From positions 372,001 through 436,000 of the forward strand of contig CACVBU010001138.1 in the NCBI GenBank assembly GCA_902728285.1: a stretch of DNA of 64,000 bases, in the 5' to 3' direction. Position numbers and translations under genes: made by a program. The notes under the pieces were generated by a model. That model saw only the letters and a program-made list of their open reading frames with translations, ran no database searches and was not told the DNA's origin. This document shows positions 34,228 to 45,271 of this stretch, piece after piece. Position 1 is the stretch's first letter; each line of letters begins with the position of its first letter. The DNA comes from Clytia hemisphaerica. Its lineage: Eukaryota > Cnidaria > Hydrozoa > Leptothecata > Clytiidae.

Positions 34228-36150
34228 ATGGACTACATGGCAGACGGTATGCTCCTCTTTTTATTTTCAATAAATATAGTTTACCAGTTAACTACATTTA
34301 TCTGTTGTTACTGGTTGTTAGGAAATTTTAGTACGGAGGATACGATATTTTCAGTTCTTACAAAGTAACTCACTTATTAAAAATAGTACTTTCTTCAACG
34401 TTGATTTATGCACCGCTGCATTGATTTGATATTTCGCATTGCAAAATTTGAAATGTATGTATTTTATACAGGTTTAAATCCAATGTCTGAAGAGGATCAA
34501 CTTCGATTGAAGAAACAACGAGAGAGAAACAACAAGATCAGTAAATTGATGGGAGATTATTTGCTGAAAGGCTACAAAATGCTTGGCTCTACTTGCAATA
34601 AATGCCAGGTAAATAGCTACCTTTTTATGGTCATCTCTGTCTGAACCGATTTAAAAAAAAATCGTAGCAATAAACAAACTTTGACCAGGGTTTTATCGAT
34701 ATTCTTAGAACGAGTAAACATAACAAATTTTAAGAGTTCATGTTCTAAAGTTGTGTACCGTTTTAAAGTGTTGTTTTTTGTCAGGAAGAAAAGGAGGACT
34801 TTCGAAACTTAATTCTGTTTTCTTCTTAGCCTTTAAAAATGTATAAGCTTAAAATTGAGTTATTTGCCCAAACTATCTCATATTTTATCAGATGGTAAAA
34901 AAATACGACCAGTCTCTTATCAGGCTGCTGAGGTATTGTCACCTGTCGTTCTGCGATTCAAACTAGACCTCAGTCTCCCATAATAGCTGTCTCGCTTTAA
35001 CTCGTTTGGGCTCGTTCATTTTCAACTTTTAACACTAGGCGATATTATTACGTGATCGACAAGGAGAGGATTATTGTGTGGGTTGTGTTGAAGTTGATGC
35101 ACCTCCTCAATACCAACCAAATTCATCATCATCTCAATCAAGACCAAATACAACAAGCCAAATCACAGGTTTGATTTATCGTTCATTTTACTTACAAGAG
35201 CTTGCAAGGTGTTTTTCTTCAAAAGCTCTTCAACTTTGGTTTTAGATTCTCTAAAAAATGAAGAGCTTTGACTTTGACAAATCTCTTCAAAAATTCACAT
35301 TTCTTGGGAAAAACTTCAAGGGAAGTTTATACAGGCAAACAGGAATACAAATTGATTACAAATTTTCCTGAAATGAAGAAAAAGTTCACCTAATTTGCAA
35401 AATGAAAAATAGTAAATAAAAAACATTAGAAGGATTTTGACTGATCTATAAGCCAATTTTTCTTCTCATAGCGGTTAACCCTATTAACACCAAGCTTTTT
35501 TGGCTTTCGTATCCCAGGGGGGTACCACCCTCGATTATTTTTTATCTAGAAGAGCTATGGCCATGAAATTTGGTACAGATGTTTTCCATCATAAAGCAAA
35601 TTTCAAGGAAGACAAAAAAAATGACGACCTCATCACAAAATTTCCACCTGTCGGAAAAAAGCCTATGACCTATGACCCTAAACTTTTGCACAATTACTCT
35701 TAATAAAATTTTATTAAAAGTCAGATAGTTTCAAGTCGTTTGAAAATTTTTTCTCCGAGATATACACAAAATAACTCCAGCGTGGTAGATTCTACTCCAT
35801 GGGGCTAATAGGGTAATCGATGGATGTCTTTTTGGACCTAGATTTATTTCATCCAAAGTCGAAGCGAATCCTTAATTATTCCATTTTTCAATTTTACAGG
35901 AGGACGAATGGAGTTAGATAGTCGGTCGACACCAACATCTAGAAATGAGCCGACCAACTCAACAACATTCAGTAGTAGCGAAAGTGACAAACAGACTGTA
36001 GAACGTTCTATTGAATGTATTTATGCTCAAATTGCATGGGCTAATCATAATTTATCGATTCAAGAAGCCAATTTGGAGCAGAGAAATCAACTGATTAGTT
36101 TCTTACGAAATTGTTTTGAGACGATTGAATGCCTCAAGAAACATCGGTGA
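34228..36150 (+). CDS. ZNRD2: Zinc ribbon domain-containing protein 2 (SSSCA1 family)
   Basis: ZNRD2, also called SSSCA1 or p27, is a small autoantigen protein with a zinc ribbon. Four exons join in phase: 34228-34246, 34472-34608, 35039-35168 and 35900-36150, giving 178 residues. The start is M-D-Y-M-A-D-G from a very short first exon. The helix KLMGDYLLKGYKMLGSTC is the family signature. The zinc ribbon is CNKC (end of exon 2) and CVGC (exon 3), split by an intron. A Ser/Thr/Asn-rich linker follows. The C-terminal helical segment, IECIYAQIAWANHNLSIQEA, is also conserved. The complete gene is about 1.9 kb and lies downstream of the TMEM229-like gene on the same strand. Confidence 0.93.
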
Positions 36151-36615
36151 TCAAACATCCCTCATCTGCCAAAAATGAGGCTTATAACAGAAAATTTCAT
36201 CTCAAACTATGTGAAATTGGTTTTATCTGACTTCGAAATCGATCAAATGAACACATGAATTTCCCGTAAACTCTTTTAAAAGGAAGACTGAAATAAACTT
36301 GTCTGTTTTAAAAGATTTGTTCATTGTCTTGGAACCAATATAAAGTAATGATCAGTGAAAATGACTTTTTTTCGGTTAGAATTCTTCACTATTTGGTTTA
36401 CATATTTGCATTTAGAAAATTATAAGATTACATTTGTGAATTTAATCAATTTAAAATTGAAATTGAAAGAGTGATATCATAAATTTTATTTGCTGTCTGG
36501 TAAATTACTTATCATACCTTTCTTCAATTTGTTTTAAAACAAAGTTTGGTCAAAGAATTGTTGTACTACTTTTTTACTAATTACAAACTCGGTAATTAAA
36601 TATAGACTGTTTTAT

Positions 36616-38349
36616 TTATGCCGCTTTCTCAATTCGATCAGCGATAAAATTGTCAACTTGTCCTTCCACAATGAACATGGGTACATCACCTAACGAACAC
36701 AACATTGTATGAAATTCACCCACATTGAATCTCTCACCCAGACTCTCTTCTGCTTTCTTACGATACTCAAGGAATTTATCTTTCCCAAACAGATAACATA
36801 ATGCTTGGCCAGGAAGAAACATATATCTGAAGACTTCATTTCGAAGCTCCAACTCGTCACAACAACAATTATCTAGCATGAATTGGTAAGCCTTCTCTCT
36901 CGACCATCCATACAAATGAAGACCAACATCCACCACATAACGACAAGCTAATTCTATTTCTCGTGATATACTCCCAATATGATCATAAACATCGTCATAA
37001 AGTCCTAGATCGTGACCGATATGTTCTGCATAAGTAGCCCAACCTTCATGATAAGCTGACTTCATACCAACGTGTGCCGGTAGATCCCAGTATCTCAGTT
37101 CATCAGCGAAACGTCGGTAATCACGAAGGTCTGATTCTGCAGCAAGAGCAAGTTGGATGTGATGACCTGGTAAAGCTTCGTGAAGAATGATTCCTGATAC
37201 ATCGTACTTCTTTCTGCTTTTTGGTGAATATGTGTTCAAAATGAAGAGCCCTGGCCGGTCTTTTTCCACATCTCCAGCGACATAAGCTCCAACACAATAA
37301 TGTTTTTCAATCTCCACCGGTGCTGGAACGACTTTGTAGGACATTTTTGGAAGCTTAGAAAAGACTTTCGGTAGAAGGCTGTAAACGCGTTCACTCTCCT
37401 TTTCGTAGACTTCCATCATCTCTTCGCGTGATGAAAAGGAGAATTTTGGATCTGTTCTCAGGTATTCGATGAATTCACGCTGTGTTCCTTCGAAACCGAC
37501 TTTCTTCTGTTGCTCTTCAAGTTTCGGTTTCAACATTTCCAGTTTCTCCATTCCCAAGTCAAATATTTCTTTAGCAGTAGTAGCTCCATCGGTATGGAAA
37601 CGAACGTATGATTCATAAACTTCAGGTGGTAAACCAGGACCTGGTTTTGTTTCTGGCATATAGACATCACGAATGAAAATAGCCAGTCTTTCATACGCGG
37701 GAAGAACAAGTGTGGTCAACAAGTGATTGACATTATCAGCAAAATTGCTCCATTTTTCATCAGACAACTTCGTTGGTTTATCCTGGAATGGCTGAAATAA
37801 AGTTGATTCCTCCTTTTGTCTGTTGCAGAATTCTAACAGCATTGGTGGGTAACATTCAACAACGTTGATGGCAACTGTCTTCTCTAAACGTATTCCTTCT
37901 TTCATCAGCTCGATCATTTGATCGATTTGGATGGAAAACTGGCGAAGGCGTCGTTTGATGTTTTCTTGACCCTCTGTTGTGTCTTTGGGCATCCACGAAA
38001 GAAGCCTTGGAAATTTTATATGAGGTCCGTCAGTAGGGTTCAAAGGGCAGAGATAAGTCTGATGTGTCAATCCTTCAAGAAATGTTTCAGTATCATGCTG
38101 AAGATAATCTAAATGAATTTGACATCCATTTGATGGAGGCGTTTCCTCGGCCAATTTACGGATTTTGTGAGCTTCTGCTAACCATGTTTTGGCATCATCT
38201 CTACGTCGGAGATATCCGTTTAAACTCATGTCCATTAATCGGTCATCGTGTTTGTGCTCTCCAACGAACGTGGCGAATTCCGGAATATCCAATAAACGCC
38301 AACTCCAATAATTGTCAATTGTATTGTTTAGTAGTTCATTTATATCCAT
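36616..38349 (-). CDS. DUF885-family putative metallopeptidase, paralogue 1
   Basis: This is an uninterrupted frame of 577 residues starting MDINELLNNTIDNYW, the same start as its paralogue at 43523. DUF885 proteins are common in bacteria and patchy in eukaryotes and have no settled substrate. They look like zinc peptidases because of the HEALPGHH motif (here in IILHEALPGHHIQLALAAE) followed by a conserved Glu in YHEGWATYAEHIG. Both motifs are intact. The C-terminal block RYMFLPGQALCYLFG and the GEFH...GDVPMFIVE end are also typical, so the copy looks functional. It has no introns, unlike most neighbouring genes, and no obvious signal peptide. It faces away from its paralogue, with 5.2 kb between the two start codons. 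Confidence 0.9.
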   Translation of the reverse strand: MDINELLNNTIDNYWSWRLLDIPEFATFVGEHKHDDRLMDMSLNGYLRRRDDAKTWLAEAHKIRKLAEETPPSNGCQIHLDYLQHDTETFLEGLTHQTYLCPLNPTDGPHIKFPRLLSWMPKDTTEGQENIKRRLRQFSIQIDQMIELMKEGIRLEKTVAINVVECYPPMLLEFCNRQKEESTLFQPFQDKPTKLSDEKWSNFADNVNHLLTTLVLPAYERLAIFIRDVYMPETKPGPGLPPEVYESYVRFHTDGATTAKEIFDLGMEKLEMLKPKLEEQQKKVGFEGTQREFIEYLRTDPKFSFSSREEMMEVYEKESERVYSLLPKVFSKLPKMSYKVVPAPVEIEKHYCVGAYVAGDVEKDRPGLFILNTYSPKSRKKYDVSGIILHEALPGHHIQLALAAESDLRDYRRFADELRYWDLPAHVGMKSAYHEGWATYAEHIGHDLGLYDDVYDHIGSISREIELACRYVVDVGLHLYGWSREKAYQFMLDNCCCDELELRNEVFRYMFLPGQALCYLFGKDKFLEYRKKAEESLGERFNVGEFHTMLCSLGDVPMFIVEGQVDNFIADRIEKAA

Positions 38350-39689
38350 CTTTTGAAATTTCAGTACTTCTATGTGTCAGAGATCTAACTGCTAGACGTA
38401 CCTCTTTTAAAAGCTTCTCTGTTAAATGCTTCGTCTCTTGAGGTTTATCTTTCTGATGACCTCCTTGTCAATACTTTATTGTGCACGTCTGTCAGACCCT
38501 TTACCCTCTTGTTGTTTTTCATTGCAAAAATAACATGACAAGGCTTGCATTATTGACTCAAAATTTGAAATAATATTTGGACTAGTGAGTTCATGTATGC
38601 CGATATAAATGGATTTATTGCTGAATTTATTGTTTTTAGAATGACTATATTTAATATTGCCATATCCCTTCGAAGTATATTTTCTGTGCCTTTTTTAATT
38701 TTTACAATCAGTTCTAAAATAATTGGCACAAAAGGGAAGTTCCCCACGAAATTTTATAATAAATTGATTTGAAAGTGCTCTAGAAGGGTAGAGTTTTAAC
38801 TCTGAGTTTTAACGCTAGACTTAAATCTTAGGACCTTAGGATCTAAGTATCCAAAAGTTCAAAAATGGTCCGATAGGGCCTGAAATATAGCCTAGAAACC
38901 AATAAATCCCTCCCAGATCGAAATATTCGATGAAATCAAGTTGAAAGCCCGAAATTGACATTCTCGAACTTCAATTTTTGAATAATGGTAAAATAGCCGA
39001 AATTGCCAATATGTTATGGCACTGAGTGTAGCGCGAAATCAATGAACTAAAAACGCTTATGGGGATGGGAAAATCAACTGTATTTATTGAGTGAGTATTT
39101 CTATCTCCACTCGTGGCTTATAAATCTATTTTTGAATTCTCAAAATTTCAAGTTTTTCTCGCCATGTTGAAATACAGATCTTAGTTACATCTACACCCCC
39201 TTCTCATAGACCCGGTGGGATTTTATCAGCTAGTGGGGGTAGAAATAACAGACCAAAACTCAATGGGAATTGATATTCCCATGTTATTCCCATGTTTTTA
39301 TGGCTAGGGATTTGAATTCAATTGTTTTCTAGCCAGAAAATTCAGTAGGGATGGAAAAAGTAGCACAATATTTTGCAGTGGGGATTTGCTTATCCGACTA
39401 TTTGGATTAAATTGATGCAAGATGACCCTTGAATGAAACCCTTGAAATGGGTCCTAAAATATGGGTGGCCCCCATGAATATCCACATGATGCTAGTTGTT
39501 GAAATATTTCGATAGATAGGAAGCATTTTCGCAAGTGGTTATTTCCTTATTTCTAGCATATCAAGATTAAACCGTGGTCTCTTTATCGTGCACGGCCAGC
39601 TTTTCAAAACAAATTTTTATTTTTTATTTTTGGCCTTTGTTTTGATTTTGCTAGTATAGGGCGTTCGTATGTTCACTGCTGACGTATAC

Positions 39690-40004
39690 GTTGTTCTTAA
39701 ATGCATTTTTAGAATACCTAAAATTTGGCTGAGTCTGAATGTGCTTATTTTTTTAGAAATTTTCAGCCTAAAATGTTCTTAAATGCGTTCTTTTTCAGAC
39801 TACTCTAGATCGACAATATTATGCAAAATAAAGAGCACTTAAAATTGGTAAAATTTGGACAATATTTGACTCTCGATTTTAGGAAATTTCCAAACTGAGG
39901 CTGGGCATGTTCTTACGTTCTTAATTTTTCGACGAATTTCAATGTACTTCAATGTACTTATAAACTGGGTTCTAAAAAAAAAAACACGTGTATTTCGAAA
40001 CCTA
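39690..40004. repeat. Word-repeat element (GTTCTTAAATGC type)
   Basis: Left ACGTATACGTTGTTCTTAAATG and right ..AAAAAACACGTGTATTTCGAAAC resemble the ends at 14081-14364. The word GTTCTTAAATGC, or shorter GTTCTTA and TTCTAA forms, recurs inside. Boundaries are approximate. Confidence 0.45.
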
Positions 40005-40930
40005 ATTATGATAAGCTCGTCGCTCAGGGAACTTTTGTCAATTTAATTTTTCATCAAATTCCGATCAACAACAGGACCATGTATACCAGCTGATACAAGG
40101 CTTCAAGCATGTAATATAATCAAAACATCTTCGAATAAACTTTTATTCTTTAAAACGTAAACATGGTATTTTTCAAAGATGTTATAGACGTTAACAGATG
40201 CATGCTAAATCCCAGTGTATAAACATATGTATCTAACTCGGGTCAAGTTACAAATTTATTATTCACAACAAATCTATGATTGGTTTCAATAGATTACCCC
40301 TTCACCCCTGTTTCAATGATTATGGCAAGAATTTGAGAAAACTTATTTGATTTTTCGCCAACATAAGTTGAAAAATTTTCATTTTGAAAGGTTAAGGTCT
40401 CTGGACATACCCAATTTTTCGATTAATGTATAACTTTTTTTATATGTCCTGTCAAACCTACCTTTTTAGAATTTAAAAATCGAAAATTTGAAATGAAAAA
40501 ATAAAATGAAGAAGAAAACTAAGATTATTTCACCTTTCAAAGCCCTAATCTCGGTAAAAATCAAACATTTTGGATTTTTTTTGGGTCAGGTGATGTATCT
40601 ATTAAGTATCTAAAAATACAATTTCGGAAAATTTTTGTGGAAGTATCTTTCCTTTAAAATCTCCAAAAAACCTCATTTTTGGCAATTTTCTCCACTAAAT
40701 TTCCATACAAAAACAGCTATAACTTGGGATGTAGCCAAATAGAAAATTTTTCCGAAAAAATCTAAATAAAGAAATTATTTGTCATTAACTTAAAAAAAGT
40801 TTGAAACAATAAAATGATTTCCCCAAGGCTTTTTTTTGTGAAAAGTATATGAATAGCGTCGTTTTGACGTTTTATTAAGGTCCATGCCACACTTATTCTT
40901 TAATTACTCATGATGTAATTACTTAAATTC

Positions 40931-41231
40931 CCCGGGGGGTACTACCCTTGTCGACCGACGGGGGTGCTCCGCTGAGGTTCGAAAAATGGACCCTACGTGG
41001 GACTCGAAATTTGCGAAAAAAGTGACCCTGAATGGGACTGAAATTCCAAAATTTTCTCAAATTTTCTACTTTTTTCCCAAATTTTCCAAAAATAGCCACC
41101 CTACGAGGGACTGATTTTTCTATTTTGGTGTTTTTGCGACCCTACCTGGGACTCGTGGAGGTTAAAAAAGGTACCCTGGCCAGCGGAGCATCCACGTAAC
41201 CCATTTTGCCCTAGTACCCCCCCCCCCCCGG
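40931..41231. mobile_element. 301-bp CCCGGGGG-ended MITE, copy 2 (inverted to copy 1)
   Basis: The left end begins CCCGGGGGGTACTACCC, and the sequence is the reverse complement of 32005-32294 with few differences. An 8-bp duplication TTAAATTC flanks it at 40923-40930 and 41232-41239. It has no coding capacity. Confidence 0.9.
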
Positions 41232-41686
41232 TTAAATTCATTTTTTCAAAAGCAGTTTGTTCTTAAACATGTCAAAGAAGTGAAAACATAAGGTTTTATC
41301 TTCAAATTCTGAAATTGATTTTTCACCATGACCAGAGCCCTTAAATTTGGTCTGAGGGAATGGAATCTTATATTTCGATGGTCAATTACTTCTCACATTT
41401 TAGAAGGAAAGATCAATACTGTTCAGGGGGCGGGGGGGGGGGTGTTTCAGAGTTTTCAACCAATACGGCAAAATATAAATGTGAAAATAAGAAAAAAACA
41501 AAGTTTGTGCGTTTTGATGAAGTTTAAAGTAGTTTTGCAAGTTTTTTAAGTTTGGAAAAGAGGTTTACTATTAGCCTTGGTTTCCTGCTGCTTTTATGAT
41601 CTTTGTAACGTGACATTTTCATTTGACATTTTGATACGTATTATCCTTCTGTAACAAAAAACCGCAATCATGTGAGATACTCAGGA

Positions 41687-42362
41687 GGAAAGCTAAAGGT
41701 GTGAACAGAGCTGACGAGCAGGTCATTACGCAAAAAAGCTAATCTAGAAAATCTTTAGGGGCAGTTAGTGGGATATTGATGAAAATCTTATTTGCTTGTG
41801 AATTCATTTTTAAAATCATCATGTTGTATATTTCTTTGAATGTCGTAACGAAAATAAAATTATTCACCGAACGCATTCATTTTTCGAGTCGTGTTCAGCT
41901 TTTGATTCAGTAAAAATTTTATCCGTACCAATAAATTAGCTTCCTCGTTTTTCAGCAATTTCTTGAGAGTATTTAAAAAAAATTAGCGGAAAATATGAAC
42001 GCATTTGAATATCTTTCCAACGATACTAAATATTTTATTATACAACCACTTTTTAGAAAGCTATGACCAAAAATAAAAAAACATACTTTTTTGACACAGA
42101 CTTCAAATTATTTCACCAAAAGCTTTTTGGCTTTCTTATAGTGAGCTACCTCTTTAGATATACTTCCTATAAGAATACTATGAGAAACTCTTTTCACTAG
42201 AGGATGAGCATCAGAAGCCAAGAGGAATGCTAATCAGGTGTAAACAGGAATGATGATTAGGTCAACTATATCATGCAAAAAAAGATATTCTCGAAAACTT
42301 CCAATGGCAGTGAGTGGGACATTTATAAAAATATTATTTTGCTTGCGAATTCATTTTTAAAA
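41687..42362. repeat. Diverged direct repeat pair
   Basis: About 140 bp at 41687-41822 recurs, diverged, at 42220-42362 in the same orientation. Shared phrases include GCAGT(T/G)AGTGGGA and GAATTCATTTTTAAAATCAT. The sequence between them also looks repeat-derived. Confidence 0.65.
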
Positions 42363-43101
42363 TCATTTCCATATAAATAATACAAAATAAATAAAATATG
42401 ATGCTAAATTTTAAATCATGAATATGTAATAAATTAATTTATAATCCGCATATCAATCCTAGATCATCTTAGGCAAACGTATTTTGACGAGCAATAATAT
42501 TGACGAATTCAGAGAATTTGCCAAAATAACAACTTGTCGAAATCAATTTTTGATAATTTTTCATCAATAACCGAAGGGGTTAACCACTTCAAATAGTCAA
42601 AAAACGGAAGAACTTATTTACACTGTCATTTGCCAAAATTAATTCTCTGTTTAAGCAGAACATGAAATCATTAAATTTTGAGAACAGCTGAATGCAATTT
42701 AAAAAATTCATAGTTATTTTAAAAATAGTTACTTCTGCTCTGGAAGGAGCTTTAGAGACAGGTTGATCAATTCAAAGATATATAATTTAACTCAAATCCC
42801 GCTAGAAAATCTAAATATTTCATACACATACAATCTTCCACAGTTTAAAAATTCAATCTGAAATAGACGAAAATATTGGACAAAAAGTGAATAAAGGTAA
42901 TTCAGAAATCGACAAGTGATGGATTTTATGGACCTACCTGGTTATGCATTTAACACATATATAATTGATATCTACGTGAGCGTTCAAAATCTTTTTTTTT
43001 TGAAAATCGGGCCCGTTACATTTTGGCCATTACCATTTTGCACCTTTTTACCAAAAATCAAAAGATTCCTATGATTCAATCCTGAGAAAAGTTGGTAACA
43101 G

Positions 43102-43187
43102 ACGAACGGACGAACGAACGAACGAACGAACGAACGAACGAACAAACGAACGAACGAACGAACGAACGAACGAAGAACGAACGAACA
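43102..43187. repeat. (GAAC)n microsatellite
   Basis: About 20 copies of CGAA/GAAC, with two or three interruptions, lie 340 bp upstream of the second DUF885 start codon. Confidence 0.95.
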
Positions 43188-43522
43188 CAGGTTAATTTAT
43201 AGGACCTCCACCCCACCGGGGTAGGTCCAAAAAGTTTGAAACTTTTTTGAAAGTCGTCTGCAAAAACGGCAGGGGTATTCCAGACACAAAGTGATTGAGT
43301 ATTTTTACATCGTGTGAGAGCGCACATGCGAAGAGAGCTGGACCTCTTTCATAACTTGACATCCCAGCTTCAACTTGTTTTAGATGTATTCATGAAATAA
43401 CCTATTACATAACCGTGTTTTTACAGTAAACAATATCAGGTCACACAGCTTACTATAAAAAGGAAACATCTATTGATTGGTTTTAAACAAATTGAAGCAC
43501 GTCATCCAGTTCACAGCTCGAG

Positions 43523-45271
43523 ATGGACATAAACGAATTACTAAATAATACAATTGACAATTATTGGAGTTGGCGTTTATTAGATATTCCGGAATTCGCC
43601 ACATTCGTTGGAGAGCACAAACACGATGACCGATTAATGGACATGAGTTTAAACGGATATCTTCGACGTAGAGATGATGCCAAAACATGGTTAGCAGAAG
43701 CTCACAAAATCCGCAAATTGGCCGAGAAAACCCCTCCATCAAATGAATGTCAAATTCATTTAGATTATCTTCAGCATGATACTGAAACATTTCTTGAAGG
43801 ATTGACCCATCAGACTTATCTCTGCCCTTTGAACCAGATCGATGGGCCTCACATCCGATTCCCCCTTCTCTTATCTTGGATGCTCAAAGAGACAAAGAAT
43901 GACTTTCAGAAGATTCTGGCTCGAATTCGTCATTTCCCACGTCAAATCAGCCAAACAATCGAACTGATGACTGAAGGAATACGTCTTGGTAAAACGGCTT
44001 ACATCAAAACTGTTGAGCCGTACCCCGATTCATTGTTAGAAGTCAGCCAAAAGCCTGTCACCGAATCTGGCCTGTTTGTACCTTTCAAAACCAAACCATC
44101 TGGAATGAGCGATAAAGACTGGGCCGAAATCGTCAAAGAAGCAAAAGAAGTTATCGGAGATTACGCCTTACCTGCTTACAAACGCCTTTCTGACTTCATG
44201 CGCAACCAATACGTACCAAAAGCACGTCCAGGGATTGGCGTTGGAACACTACCAAACGGACCAGCAACCTATGAGGCATACGTACAATTCCACACTGGCT
44301 CTGACATGAACGCCGAAAAGATCTTCAAGTCAGGATACGAAAAACTTGAAGTGCTGACAAAGAAACTTGAAGAGCAACAGAAGAAAGTCGGGTTCCAAGG
44401 TACACGACGTGAATTCATCGAATACCTGAGAACAGATCCAAAATTCTCCTTTTCATCACGCGAAGAGATGATGGAAGTCTACGAAAAGGAAAGTGAACGC
44501 ATTTACAGCCTTTTGCCGAAAGTCTTTTCCAAGCTTCCAAAAATGCCCTACAAAATCGTTCCAGCACCCGTGGAAATCGAGAAAGAATATGTTGCAGGAG
44601 CCTACATTGCAGGAGATCTAGAGAAAGATCGACCAGGGCTCTTCATTTTGAACACATATTCACCAAAAAGCAGAAAAAAGTATGACATTCCAGCCATCAT
44701 TCTTCACGAAGCTTTACCAGGTCATCATATCCAACTTGCTCTTGCCGCAGAATCCGACCTTCGTGATTACCGACGTTTCGCGGATGAATTGAGATACTGG
44801 GATCTACCGGCACACGTTGGTATGAAGTCAGCTTATCATGAAGGTTGGGCTACTTATGCAGAACATATCGGTCATGATCTAGGACTTTATGACGATGATT
44901 ATGATTATATTGGTAATATTTCAAGAGATATGGAATTAGCTTGTCGTTATGTGGTGGATGTTGGTCTCCATTTGTATGGATGGTCGAGAGAGAAGGCTTA
45001 CCAATTCATGCTAGATAATTGTGTAATGGATGCCTTAGAATGCCAAGTTGAAGTCGACCGGTATATCTCGCTACCGGCTCAGTCTCTTGCCTATCAATAC
45101 GGCCTCGATAAGTTTGAGAGTTTCCGTAAGAAGGTAGAAGAGAGCTTGGGTAAGAAATTCAATTTGGGTGAATTTCATACAATGTTGTGTACGTTAGGTG
45201 ATGTACCCATGTTCATTGTGGAAGGACAAGTCGACAAATTTATCGCTGATCGAACTGAGAAAGCGGCATAG
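43523..45271 (+). CDS. DUF885-family putative metallopeptidase, paralogue 2
   Basis: This is an uninterrupted frame of 582 residues, divergent from paralogue 1. The zinc-site motifs HEALPGHH and YHEGWATYAEHIG are intact. Residues 1-103 differ from paralogue 1 at only two positions, and silent sites also agree. Residues about 104-265 are strongly diverged, with a five-residue length difference near GVGTLPNGPATYE. Residues about 266-500 are again almost identical. A short block (CVMDALECQVEVDRYISLPA) is diverged, and the last 40 residues are similar again. This alternation fits gene conversion between the two inverted copies. It has no introns and no visible signal peptide. The family has no settled substrate. 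Confidence 0.9.
   Translation: MDINELLNNTIDNYWSWRLLDIPEFATFVGEHKHDDRLMDMSLNGYLRRRDDAKTWLAEAHKIRKLAEKTPPSNECQIHLDYLQHDTETFLEGLTHQTYLCPLNQIDGPHIRFPLLLSWMLKETKNDFQKILARIRHFPRQISQTIELMTEGIRLGKTAYIKTVEPYPDSLLEVSQKPVTESGLFVPFKTKPSGMSDKDWAEIVKEAKEVIGDYALPAYKRLSDFMRNQYVPKARPGIGVGTLPNGPATYEAYVQFHTGSDMNAEKIFKSGYEKLEVLTKKLEEQQKKVGFQGTRREFIEYLRTDPKFSFSSREEMMEVYEKESERIYSLLPKVFSKLPKMPYKIVPAPVEIEKEYVAGAYIAGDLEKDRPGLFILNTYSPKSRKKYDIPAIILHEALPGHHIQLALAAESDLRDYRRFADELRYWDLPAHVGMKSAYHEGWATYAEHIGHDLGLYDDDYDYIGNISRDMELACRYVVDVGLHLYGWSREKAYQFMLDNCVMDALECQVEVDRYISLPAQSLAYQYGLDKFESFRKKVEESLGKKFNLGEFHTMLCTLGDVPMFIVEGQVDKFIADRTEKAA

Larger units (their letters stand above)
38350..43522. other. Intergenic region between the divergent DUF885 genes
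   Basis: 5.2 kb of AT-rich DNA that must contain both promoters. It holds a word-repeat element, a CCCGGGGG-ended MITE, a diverged direct repeat, a G-run near 41431-41442 and a (GAAC)n microsatellite. No further exon was recognised. Confidence 0.65.

Noticed and set aside
35500-35703. 67-codon frame in ZNRD2 intron 3
   Set aside because: The flanking exons join in phase without it and it has no recognised domain.
36616-38349. Bacterial contamination as the source of the DUF885 genes
   Set aside because: Both copies are embedded between intron-bearing animal genes and shared repeat families on one continuous sequence.
41426-41445. CAGGGGGCGGGGG tract as an element end
   Set aside because: No complementary CCCCCTG end or target duplication was found nearby.
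43470-43790. 106-codon minus-strand frame, and its twin on the plus strand at 38064-38441
   Set aside because: Both are antisense shadows of the same near-identical 5' block of the DUF885 genes.
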